Origin: Alistipes sp.
GTDB lineage: Bacteria > Bacteroidota > Bacteroidia > Bacteroidales > Rikenellaceae
Length of the DNA stretch: 46,900 nucleotides
NCBI GenBank assembly: GCA_020026435.1
Contig: JAHHQK010000013.1
Coordinates: 1-46,900 of the forward strand
Reading direction: 5' to 3'
Both the position numbers and the translations under genes were made by a program. Below are positions 8,036 to 15,595 of this stretch, piece by piece (positions within the stretch are counted from its first letter, which is position 1; each line of letters starts with the position of its first letter). Under the pieces are notes generated by a model. It made no database searches. It worked only from the letters and a program-made list of their open reading frames with translations, and was not told the DNA's origin.

Positions 8036-9535
8036 GTGACAGACCATAATCCCATATCGGGTGGAGATCCCACCCCGCGCAGTGCATTCCGTGGGGGCGA
8101 ACTCAAACAACGTGTGGCCCGCGGTGTGGCGTGGAGCATGGCCGAGAAGATCGGATCGACGCTCCTTCAGATCGGTGTGAGCCTCACGCTCCTCAGACTG
8201 CTCACCCGCGAGGACCTCGGCATCATGGCCATACTGACGGCCGCCTCGGCCATTGCGTTGGTGATCGTCGACAGCGGATTCTCGCAGATGCTTATCCGCC
8301 AGCAGACGCCCCGCAGGGAGGATTTCAAGTCGGTGTTCGTCTTTAACATCGCGGTGTCCGTGGTGCTTTACCTCCTGCTGGCGGGACTTTCGCCCCTGGC
8401 GGCCGACTACTACGCCATGCCCCGTCTCGACGAGCTGGCTCCGGTCTTTTTCCTGCTTCTGCCGCTCAATGCCCTCTCCACGGTGCAGAATGCCGTCCTG
8501 GTGCGCGAATTTAGATTTGCCCTCCTCTCGCAGGTCACCTTCGTGGCGGCCCTGGTCAGCGGAGGAGTGGCCATCGGCATGGCGCTGGGCGGATGCGGCG
8601 TGTGGAGCATCGTGGCGCAGAGGGTCTTGCAGATGGGAGTAAGGTCGGCGGCACTGTGGGGATTCAGCCGCTGGCGTCCCAACGGACGGTTCGAGGCCGT
8701 GGCTCTGAGGCGGATGGCCCCTTACAGCCTGAGCCTTATGGCCACGGATCTGATCTCGACCTTCTACAACAAGATCCCGCAGTTTTTCCTTGGACGTCTC
8801 TATACGGCCGAAACCCTCGGGGCGTTCGACCAGGCCGTGAAGCTGAAGGACCAACCCGTCACCTCGACCATGCAGGCCGTCCAGGGCGTGATTTTCCCCG
8901 CCCTGTCGAAGATCGGCGACGATGCCGCCCGCTTTGCCGAAAGCTACCGCCAGCTGGTGATGATGGTCTGCTATCTGCTTGTCCCTCTCATGGCGGGACT
9001 GTCGGCCGTGGGGCACGATCTTTTTGCGGCCCTGCTGGGCGAGGAGTGGATGCCGACGGTGCCTTACTTCGAGGTGGTGTGTCTGGCGGGATTCTTCTAC
9101 CCCGTGGCGCAGGTGGCCTTCAATGTCCTGAAGGTCAAGAGCGGTGGCGGGGTGATCATCCGCATCGAGGTGATCAAGAAGGTACTGATGACGCTGATCT
9201 TCGCGCTGACCATTCCGCGGAGTGTCGAGGCTGTGGTGTGGGGTCTGGTGGCCATTGCCTTTATGGAGATGGCTGTCAATGTGGGGGTTTCCCTGCGCTT
9301 CACGACACTGGGCGTGGGGCGTTTGGTGCGTACCCTGCTGCCGATCCTGGCCGTGACGGGTGCGATGTATGCGGCGGTAAGGTGGGGCGGAGAGCTGCTG
9401 CCCGAGGGAGCATTCGTAAGGCTCTTCGGCAGGATCGCGATTGGTATGGCGACCTACTTGCTGCTCTCCCTGCTGTTTCGCCTGGAGGCTCTGGGCGAGA
9501 TCTTCGCGCTGGTACGCCGTCAGATGGGACGCTAA
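8036..9535 (+). CDS. Polysaccharide flippase, WzxC-like (MOP superfamily)
   Basis: The product is 499 residues with about 12-14 hydrophobic segments along its length. The N-terminal block LKQRVARGVAWSMAEKIGST and the following LLQIGVSLTLLRLLTREDLG are typical of the polysaccharide-synthesis/Wzx family. These proteins flip lipid-linked oligosaccharide across the inner membrane. FYNKIPQFFLGRLYTAETLG with AFDQAVKLKDQP is another family hallmark. The start is a GTG: no in-frame ATG exists before the conserved first helix. No glycosyltransferase or polysaccharide operon flanks it, so its substrate cannot be inferred. Confidence 0.82.
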   Translation: MTDHNPISGGDPTPRSAFRGGELKQRVARGVAWSMAEKIGSTLLQIGVSLTLLRLLTREDLGIMAILTAASAIALVIVDSGFSQMLIRQQTPRREDFKSVFVFNIAVSVVLYLLLAGLSPLAADYYAMPRLDELAPVFFLLLPLNALSTVQNAVLVREFRFALLSQVTFVAALVSGGVAIGMALGGCGVWSIVAQRVLQMGVRSAALWGFSRWRPNGRFEAVALRRMAPYSLSLMATDLISTFYNKIPQFFLGRLYTAETLGAFDQAVKLKDQPVTSTMQAVQGVIFPALSKIGDDAARFAESYRQLVMMVCYLLVPLMAGLSAVGHDLFAALLGEEWMPTVPYFEVVCLAGFFYPVAQVAFNVLKVKSGGGVIIRIEVIKKVLMTLIFALTIPRSVEAVVWGLVAIAFMEMAVNVGVSLRFTTLGVGRLVRTLLPILAVTGAMYAAVRWGGELLPEGAFVRLFGRIAIGMATYLLLSLLFRLEALGEIFALVRRQMGR

Positions 9536-9681
9536 CTATCGGTGTGATACCCCAAGAGAGGTGTGTCTCAAGGATAATAACGAGTGTGTCCACGCTGTTT
9601 ACCATTTTTTATGGGATTCAACAAATCCGGAATGCGGACACCGTTTCCTTCGTGATTTTTTGTCGCTGTAATAGCAAATAG

Positions 9682-9714
9682 ATTAGTCGGTTATTGATTT
9701 ATTCTCCGGCTAAT
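9682..9714 (+). repeat. Short inverted repeat downstream of the flippase gene
   Basis: ATTAGTCGG (9682-9690) pairs with CCGGCTAAT (9706-9714), nine base pairs with one G-U. No T run follows, so it may be a processing or stabilising hairpin and not a terminator. The rest of 9536-9720 holds nothing I recognise. Confidence 0.4.
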
Positions 9715-9724
9715 GGTTCAAAAT

Positions 9725-9775
9725 AAACAGAATCCCCCCTGTCTCAGTTGTCTGGGACAGGGGGGATTCTGTTTT
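9725..9775. terminator. Bidirectional terminator between flippase and buk
   Basis: A perfect 19-bp stem pairs 9725-9743 with 9756-9774 (core AATCCCCCCTGTC / GACAGGGGGGATT) around a 12-nt loop. It is followed by TTTT on the + strand and by TTTATTTTG on the - strand. It can end transcripts of both convergent genes. Confidence 0.9.
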
Positions 9776-9820
9776 AAGAGGATTTTGACCCATCCTCTTT
9801 TTTGCGGGTTTCGCAGTCCG

Positions 9821-10888
9821 TTATTCGTAGACCTTGGGGGCGGCCTCACCCCGGAGTACCATCAGGGCGTTGGCGGCCAGCGATTGGAGTTCGTTTTCAC
9901 CCGGGTAGACCGAAATCGGAGCCAGGAACGAGCAGTGGTCGCGGATGTAGCCGACCACAAAGTCGTCGTAGGCCATGCCGCCCGTGAGGATGATACCGTC
10001 GATCTTGCCGGCCAAAGCCGTAGCCATCGAACCGATCTGTTTGGAGATGACGTAGCACAGGGCATTGATCGTCATGCGGGCCTGTTCGTCGCCCCGGGCT
10101 ATGCGCTCCTCGATCTCGATCAGGGAGTTGGTGCCCAGGTAGGCCATCAGACCGCCCTTGCTGCGCAGGCGTGAACATAACTCGGTCTCGGTGTATTGGC
10201 CCGAGAAGCACATGCGCACCAGATCGCTGGCGGGGATGCTGCCCGCACGTTCGGCTGCAAAGGGGCCTTCGCCGTCGAGGGCGTTGTTCACGTCGATGAT
10301 CAGACCCTTGCGGTGAGCCGCAATCGAGATACCGCTGCCCAGGTGGCAGACGATCAGATTCACATCCTCATACTCCACCCCCTGCGCCTTACAGTGTACG
10401 CGGGCCGTAGCCTTGTGGTTTAAGGCGTGGAAGATCGAACGGCGGCGGCACTCGGGGAATCCCGTGTAGTGGGCCTCTTCGATCATCTCGTCAACGACGG
10501 GCGGATCGGCGATGAAGGCCTTTGCCCCGATCTGCGTGGCGATCTCCAGAGCGATGAGGGCTCCCAAATTGCAAACGTGCTTCTTTTCGGCATGGATCAA
10601 ATCGTCGCACATCTTCGGATTGACCTCATAGACGCCGCCCGGAATGGGGTGAACCAGTCCTCCGCGGCCGATCACGGCCGATAAATCGTGGATGTCGTAG
10701 CCCTTTTCCCTGAGGGCTTCCAGGATCAAATCCCGACGCCAGTCCGATTGGTCGATGGCGTCGGCAAAACGGGCTACCTCCTGTACCGGATGGCGGAGCG
10801 TGGTTTCCAACAGCGGCTTCTCGTCCTCGTAGAGGGCGATTTTGGTTGAGGTCGAGCCGGGATTAATTGCCAAAATTTTGTAGCTCAT
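9821..10888 (-). CDS. buk: Butyrate kinase
   Basis: The enzyme transfers phosphate from butyryl phosphate to ADP, giving butyrate and ATP. The 355-residue product matches the family length and belongs to the ASKHA kinases. The adenosine/phosphate-1 block is ILAINPGSTSTKIALYEDEK. AVIGRGGLVHPIPGGVY follows the first third. The phosphate-2 region is VCHLGSGISIAAHRKG, and the adenosine motif is IILTGGMAYDDF. An in-frame Met 26 codons upstream (10966) was rejected because the family begins at SYKILAINPG. With ptb and ackA upstream in the same direction it forms an acyl-phosphate energy-conserving cluster. A terminator-like hairpin separates it from ptb. Confidence 0.93.
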   Translation of the reverse strand: MSYKILAINPGSTSTKIALYEDEKPLLETTLRHPVQEVARFADAIDQSDWRRDLILEALREKGYDIHDLSAVIGRGGLVHPIPGGVYEVNPKMCDDLIHAEKKHVCNLGALIALEIATQIGAKAFIADPPVVDEMIEEAHYTGFPECRRRSIFHALNHKATARVHCKAQGVEYEDVNLIVCHLGSGISIAAHRKGLIIDVNNALDGEGPFAAERAGSIPASDLVRMCFSGQYTETELCSRLRSKGGLMAYLGTNSLIEIEERIARGDEQARMTINALCYVISKQIGSMATALAGKIDGIILTGGMAYDDFVVGYIRDHCSFLAPISVYPGENELQSLAANALMVLRGEAAPKVYE

Positions 10889-10992
10889 AGATTTGCAGTT
10901 GAGGTTTGAGGCCCCGGGCGGCGGATTCTTCTGCATCGAGGAATCGTTCCCGCAAAGAGCGGTCAAACGCGGTTTAACTTCATTTATAAAGC

Positions 10993-11045
10993 ATTCAAGC
11001 GTAATTCGGAGTGGGGATTGCCTTACTCCGGATTACGCCTGAATT
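10993..11045 (-). terminator. Terminator-like hairpin between ptb and buk
   Basis: GCGTAATTCGGAGT (10999-11012) pairs with ACTCCGGATTACGC (11025-11038), 14 bp with one G-U. The stem extends through an ATTC/GAAT pairing. On the minus strand it follows the ptb stop. The downstream T run is weak (GCTTTATAAATG), so it may attenuate more than terminate. Confidence 0.65.
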
Positions 11046-11071
11046 TAAGATCTCAAAAGGTCTTTGTCTGC

Positions 11072-11977
11072 TTATTTTGCTGCCAGACAGGCCAATGCGA
11101 TCGAGTAGAGTTTCGTCTTGGACGAGTCTCCGCGCGAGGTCAGCACGCAGGGAACCTTCGTACCCATCACCATGGCTGCCAACTCACCGCCGCAGAGGTG
11201 CGTCGTGCACTTGAAGAACACGTTGGCCGACTCCAGGTTGGGGAACAACAGACAGTCGGGCTCACCGGCAACGGCCGAACCCTTTACCTTCTTGTGCTCG
11301 GCAACCTCCTTGAAGAGGGCGACGTCCAGCGACAGAGGACCGTCGACAACGACATTGCCCAGCTGACCGCGGTCACCCATCTTGGCCAGCAGCGCACCCT
11401 CCGTCGACGAGATGACCGAAGGCAGCAGCTGCTCCGAGGGAGCGATGCAGGCGATCTTCGGACGCTCGATACCCAGCAGGTTGGCTGTCTGCTTCAGATA
11501 GCCGATGATCTTGATCTTCTGCTTGAAGTCGGGCAGCGGAATGACGGCTACGTCCGACATGATCAGCAGTTTGCCGTAGTTGGGCATCTCCGAGATCGAG
11601 ACGTGGCTCAATACGCCCTTCGGGGGGAACAGGCCGGCCTCCTTGTTGAGGATGCCGCGCATATATTTATCGGTCGAAACCAGACCTTTCATCAGCACGT
11701 CGGCCAGACCGGCAACCACCGAAGCCACTGCCTTCTGAACGCACTTCATGTCGTTCTTCTCGTCGACGATCGTGAAGACCGATGCGTCGATGCCCAGCTC
11801 CTTGCAAGCCTCCTCGATGACGGCTTTGTCGCCATAGAGTGTCGGATCCACCAGACCCTCTTTGTAGGCTTCATAAACGGCCTGGATCGTGTGGGTGTCC
11901 TGACCATAAGCTACTGCCAAACGCTTTTTACCTTTCTTTCTCGCCTCCTCGACGATTTCACTAAGATGCTGAATCAT
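11072..11977 (-). CDS. ptb: Phosphate butyryltransferase (phosphate acyltransferase family)
   Basis: The enzyme exchanges CoA for phosphate on butyryl-CoA to give butyryl phosphate, the substrate of Buk. The product is 301 residues, the length of Ptb and shorter than a typical Pta. Conserved segments are VLMKGLVSTDKYMRGILN, GVLSHVSISEMPNYGKLLIM, SDVAVIPLPDFKQK, VVVDGPLSLDVAL, GEPDCLLFPNLESANVFFK and TSRGDSSKTKLYSIALA. The last two line the substrate site in the Pta/Ptb fold. As it sits between ackA and buk it may also accept acetyl-CoA; sequence alone does not decide chain length. The gap to ackA is about 100 bp without a convincing terminator. Confidence 0.88.
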   Translation of the reverse strand: MIQHLSEIVEEARKKGKKRLAVAYGQDTHTIQAVYEAYKEGLVDPTLYGDKAVIEEACKELGIDASVFTIVDEKNDMKCVQKAVASVVAGLADVLMKGLVSTDKYMRGILNKEAGLFPPKGVLSHVSISEMPNYGKLLIMSDVAVIPLPDFKQKIKIIGYLKQTANLLGIERPKIACIAPSEQLLPSVISSTEGALLAKMGDRGQLGNVVVDGPLSLDVALFKEVAEHKKVKGSAVAGEPDCLLFPNLESANVFFKCTTHLCGGELAAMVMGTKVPCVLTSRGDSSKTKLYSIALACLAAK

Positions 11978-12075
11978 AATATTTATATGTAAAAAAAATG
12001 TTTATGGAATCATCCTGCGTTTTTTCCCGCCCGTTGTCCGAGTGAGGATCCCGCGCCCGGGAGCGGCCTGTCGGC

Positions 12076-13278
12076 CTATTTCACCAGGTTGTAGGTGTCG
12101 GTGGCGATCACCAGCTCCTCGTTGGTGGCGATCACGGCAACCTTGACCTTCGAATCGGGAGCCGAGAGGATCTTGTCCTCGCCGTGTACGCCATCGTTGG
12201 CCGCAGCGTCGAACTTCAGACCCATGAACTCCATGTTGGAGCATACCCACTGGCGCATCTCCACTGAGTTCTCGCCCACACCGCCCGTGAAGACGATCAA
12301 GTCGACACCGCCCATCTCGGCAGCGTACTCGCCGATGAACTTCTTGATGCGGGTGTAGTACATGTCGCGGGCCAGGATGGCGCGCTCGTTGCCCTCGCGA
12401 TAGGCCTTGTCGATGTCGCGCATATCGCTCGAAAGTTCGGTCATACCCTGCAGACCCGACTTCTTGTTGAGCATCGAGTTCATTTCGGCGTAGGTCATGT
12501 TCTCCTTTTCGCCGATGAAGGTCACGGCGCTGGCGTCGATCTGACCTGCGCGGGTACCCATAACCAGACCGTCGAGCGGCGAGAAGCCCATCGAGGTGTC
12601 ATACGACTTGCCGTTGAGCACTGCGGTGATCGAACCTCCGTTGCCGATGTGGCAGGTGATGATCTTCGAGTGGTTGATGTCCAGACCGGCCAGTTCGGCA
12701 CCGACCTTGGCCACATACTTGTGGCTTGTTCCGTGGAAACCGTACTTGCGGACGCGATACTTCTTGTAGTACTTGTAGGGAATGGCAAACATATAGTTGG
12801 TTGCGGGGATCGTCTGGTGGAACGAGGTGTCGAATACCGTCACCTGGGGAACACCCGGCAACACCTGCTCGATGGCCAGAATACCCTGCATGCTTGCGGG
12901 GTTGTGCAGGGGGGCGATCTCGAATAACGACGAGATCTTCTGCTTGGCATCCTCATCCACCAGGCAGCTCTGCGGGAAGAACTCACCGCCGTGTGCCACG
13001 CGGTGACCTACGGCCTTCACCTCGTCCAGCGACGTGATCACGCCGTGAGCCGGGTCGATCAGAGCCTTCATCACGAGGCTGATACCCGTCGTGTGGTCGG
13101 GGATGGGCTGGTGCAGCTCGAATTTATCCTTACCTACGGGTTTGTGGGTTAAGTCGCCTTCGGGCAGGCCGATGCGTTCCACGAGACCTTTGGCGAGCAG
13201 TTTGCTCGAATCGTCGTTCATGTCGATCACCTGATATTTGATTGACGACGATCCGCAGTTAAGTACTAATATTACCAT
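12076..13278 (-). CDS. ackA: Acetate kinase
   Basis: The enzyme interconverts acetate + ATP and acetyl phosphate + ADP; in a fermenter it runs towards ATP. The 400-residue product has the expected length. It shows the signature block LVLNCGSSSIKYQVID at the N terminus and VGHRVAHGGEFF in the first third. FDTSFHQTIP, YRVRKYGFHGTSHKYV, TCHIGNGGSITAV and the C-terminal VFTGGVGENS follow. The gene starts 15 bp after the crcB stop, so the two are probably one transcript. No classical pta neighbours it; ptb is next. Confidence 0.97.
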   Translation of the reverse strand: MVILVLNCGSSSIKYQVIDMNDDSSKLLAKGLVERIGLPEGDLTHKPVGKDKFELHQPIPDHTTGISLVMKALIDPAHGVITSLDEVKAVGHRVAHGGEFFPQSCLVDEDAKQKISSLFEIAPLHNPASMQGILAIEQVLPGVPQVTVFDTSFHQTIPATNYMFAIPYKYYKKYRVRKYGFHGTSHKYVAKVGAELAGLDINHSKIITCHIGNGGSITAVLNGKSYDTSMGFSPLDGLVMGTRAGQIDASAVTFIGEKENMTYAEMNSMLNKKSGLQGMTELSSDMRDIDKAYREGNERAILARDMYYTRIKKFIGEYAAEMGGVDLIVFTGGVGENSVEMRQWVCSNMEFMGLKFDAAANDGVHGEDKILSAPDSKVKVAVIATNEELVIATDTYNLVK

Positions 13279-13293
13279 TGCTTGAAAAGTTGT

Positions 13294-13665
13294 TTATTTT
13301 GTAATAGTTGTTCCGATCCAAATGCCCAGGGCGGTGCAGATCATCGAGACGGCACAGCTCAGGGTGATGTAGAGTGCGGCGGCGCTCCAGGCTCCGCCCT
13401 TGAGCAGCTTCACGGCGTCGGCCGAGAAGGTCGAGAATGTGGTGAAACCACCGCAGAAGCCCACCACCAGCAACAGCAGCAGGGTGCGGTCGTTCAACGA
13501 AGACATCAGTGCGCCGATCAGCAGTGATCCGAGAGCATTGACGGCAAATGTTCCGGCGGGGAACCCCATGAATGTCACCCCCGTCAGCATCACGGTGGAG
13601 AGTGCATAGCGCAGCATACTGCCGGCGGCACCTCCGATGGCTACGGTTAAAAATTCTCTAATCAT
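13294..13665 (-). CDS. crcB: Fluoride channel/exporter CrcB (Fluc), copy 1
   Basis: The product is 123 residues with four hydrophobic helices. It is a dual-topology dimer that lets cytoplasmic fluoride out. Conserved marks are IGGAAGSMLRYALS in helix 1, GTFAVNALGSLLIG in helix 2 (with the pore Asn) and GFCGGFTTFSTFSAD in helix 3 (the Phe-box and the Na+-binding turn). It heads the crcB-ackA run and has its own -7 box at 13698-13705. The leader would be only about 28 nt, too short for a fluoride riboswitch. A second copy lies at 45870. Confidence 0.93.
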   Translation of the reverse strand: MIREFLTVAIGGAAGSMLRYALSTVMLTGVTFMGFPAGTFAVNALGSLLIGALMSSLNDRTLLLLLVVGFCGGFTTFSTFSADAVKLLKGGAWSAAALYITLSCAVSMICTALGIWIGTTITK

Positions 13666-13697
13666 CGTATAAAAATAGGAAGAATTTTACATCTATG

Positions 13698-13705
13698 CAA
13701 ATTTA
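13698..13705 (-). promoter_or_regulatory. -7 promoter box of crcB-ackA
   Basis: On the minus strand this reads TAAATTTG, a match to TAnnTTTG, about 32 bp before the crcB ATG. Confidence 0.55.
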
Positions 13706-14804
13706 TATTTAAAAAAGGTGCGTTGAAGGTGGTTCCCGGGGTGGAAAAGGTCGCGGAAATTTCCCGCAAGGTAGTCTTGGTTTCGCGGATTTCAGGGGAA
13801 TTTTTCGTTTTTTTGCGTGGGCGGATAAGCGGAGCGGAGAGGGAGGCTTAGTGCAGGATTTTACGAGAGAAAATTGTACTCCGACAGGACGGCTTCGGAC
13901 TGAGTATGTGCGGATGGATAAAATGTTTACTCCGTGTGCTTTAGGTGGGGCGATCGGGCGCTGCGTGACGGGGTGGAATTCGGCGCATTGCGGGGATGGA
14001 TCGGCCTTTGTCGGAGGGTATCGGGCAGAGCGGGAAATCGGGTGGCGGAGCGGTCGGAAAACAGATCGGCGGAGCGGTCTGTGAAGGGCAAAAAAATACA
14101 CCGCTCCGTGCGTTCGGGCAATGCGGACCCGAGAACCGCGTGGGGGTGCAAAAAACAATGCCGTACAAGGGTGTCAAAATGATGTCCTGTGCGACTTCAA
14201 ATTCAGGGTGACGGGGCGTCGGTATGGCGAGACGGGCGAAGTCCTCCGTGTCGGGATTATCGTGTCGAAGTTTCGGCCGCGGTGTTTTCCGCGGGGATTA
14301 CCTGTTTCTATATGTCCGCTTCGGCTCGGTAAAGGCGTTGGGCAGGGCTTCGGTTTCGGCTTGCCCGTTTGGAGGGGATTCGCTCGGGCTGGGGGTGCGG
14401 CAGTGATGCCGGAATTTTTGGCGCCTTCCCGTTCAATTCGCTCCGATTGGTCGAGATTCTCTCCGATGGGGCTGCCTCTCCGGTCCGATCAATCAGTTTT
14501 GAGGCTGATTCGATGGGGACGGTCTTTTGCGGGGGGGCGGTTTGCACCCTCCGATCCGTCCGACCGGTTTGTGGCAGTCCGAGGGCGGCAATTCCCGAAT
14601 AGAACCGACTCGATTCGACCCGGACTGACAATCCGTCTTCATGCCGTCCGTTCATTGCCTGTGTCGGCCCGTTGTCGTGGGGGGGCTTTGTGTGCGTTGG
14701 AACCGGGGTTGAGTCGGTTCTGCGCTCGTTTTGTGCCGGTTGCACACCCGACCGTGCCGACTTTGCATCCGCCCCGGATCACCGCCCGAGCCGTCTCGAA
14801 GGGA
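13706..14804. other. 1.1-kb interval with no convincing gene
   Basis: This is the longest stretch without a gene. It is G/T-rich on the + strand, and open frames appear in several frames and both strands only because stops are rare in GC-rich DNA. Their translations are Arg/Pro/Gly/Ser-rich with no hydrophobic core or motif. A 12-bp direct repeat, GGCGGAGCGGTC, occurs at about 14042 and 14071. I do not recognise RNase P RNA, tmRNA, SRP RNA, tRNA or a riboswitch in it. It could hold an unrecognised ncRNA or a decayed gene. Confidence 0.45.
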
Positions 14805-15479
14805 CTACTCCTCGAAACGGTAGCCGATACCCTTGACCGTGACGATGTGCTCTTCGCCGATTTTCTGGCGCAGCTTGCGGATGTGGACGTCGATCGTGCG
14901 GTCGCCCACCACGACATCCGATCCCCAGATCTGATTGTAGATCTCTTCGCGCGAGATGAGCTTTCCTGGCGACGAGGCCAGCAGGTCCAGCAGGGCGAAC
15001 TCCTTGCGGGGCAGGGCCATGCGCTGTCCGTTGCAGGTGACCGTGTAGCTCTCGCGGTCGATTTCGAGCGCGGGGGTTGCGGAGGTCTGTTCTGCGGGTT
15101 CATCCGTGTGGATGCGCTTGAGGATAGCCTGAATGCGGCTGATCAGGAGCTTCATCTTGATGGGCTTGGTCAGATAGTCGTCGGCGCCGACATCGAATCC
15201 GGCCAGCTGCTGATCCTCCTCGCCCAGGGCCGAGAGGAAGATGACGATCGTGTCCTTGAGTTCGGGGTTTTGGCGGATGGCGCGGCAGGTCTGCGCTCCG
15301 TCCATCACGGGCATCATCCTGTCGAGCAGGATCAGATGCGGGTGACACTCCTCGGCCACGCGCAGGGCCTCGACACCGTTTTCGGCCGTGTAGACCTTGT
15401 AGCCCTCGCGGACGAGGTTGTAGCGGGTGAATTCCAGGATGTCCACTTCGTCGTCTACGAGTAAAATGCGATATTCCAT
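14805..15479 (-). CDS. OmpR/PhoB-family response regulator
   Basis: The product is 224 residues. The receiver domain (1-~122) has the acidic pair in LLVDDEVD, the phospho-acceptor Asp in LILLDRMMP, the switch region FLSALGEED and the Lys in YLTKPIKMK. The C-terminal winged helix (~130-224) contains LPRKEFALLDLLASSPGKLI, TIDVHIRKLRQKIG and the end motif GIGYRFEE. It should bind DNA as a dimer when phosphorylated. The Met 13 codons upstream is less likely than the chosen start, MEYRILLVDDE. No histidine kinase gene is in the window, so it is an orphan here. The target is unknown. Confidence 0.9.
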   Translation of the reverse strand: MEYRILLVDDEVDILEFTRYNLVREGYKVYTAENGVEALRVAEECHPHLILLDRMMPVMDGAQTCRAIRQNPELKDTIVIFLSALGEEDQQLAGFDVGADDYLTKPIKMKLLISRIQAILKRIHTDEPAEQTSATPALEIDRESYTVTCNGQRMALPRKEFALLDLLASSPGKLISREEIYNQIWGSDVVVGDRTIDVHIRKLRQKIGEEHIVTVKGIGYRFEE

Positions 15480-15564
15480 CTTTCGTGTGAGTTTTTTTAT
15501 GGTTTTTATAAGTCGCAAAATGAATATATCTGTGCGAAGGTAACGATTATCCGTGAAAAATCCT

Positions 15565-15572
15565 TACCTTTG
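15565..15572 (+). promoter_or_regulatory. -7 promoter box of the DEAD-box helicase gene
   Basis: TACCTTTG fits TAnnTTTG and lies 23 bp before the ATG. No clear -33 TTTG is seen. Confidence 0.6.
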
Positions 15573-15595
15573 CGCCTTAAATAATTTTTAAATTA

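Noticed and set aside
7833..8039. A 68-residue frame upstream of the flippase
   Set aside because: There is no domain or hydrophobic pattern. It overlaps the flippase start and has no promoter at the right distance.
6175..8139. A 654-residue open frame antisense to pyruvate kinase
   Set aside because: It mirrors codons of pyk and gives His/Asp/Leu-rich sequence without motifs.
11072..11977. Calling this gene phosphate acetyltransferase (pta)
   Set aside because: Length (301) and neighbours (buk, ackA) fit Ptb better; acetyl-CoA activity remains possible.
14121..15464. A 447-residue open frame on the + strand
   Set aside because: Its second half lies antisense to the response regulator, whose motifs are complete. 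The first half is Arg/Pro/Gly-rich with no domain. Long antisense frames are common here because of GC content.
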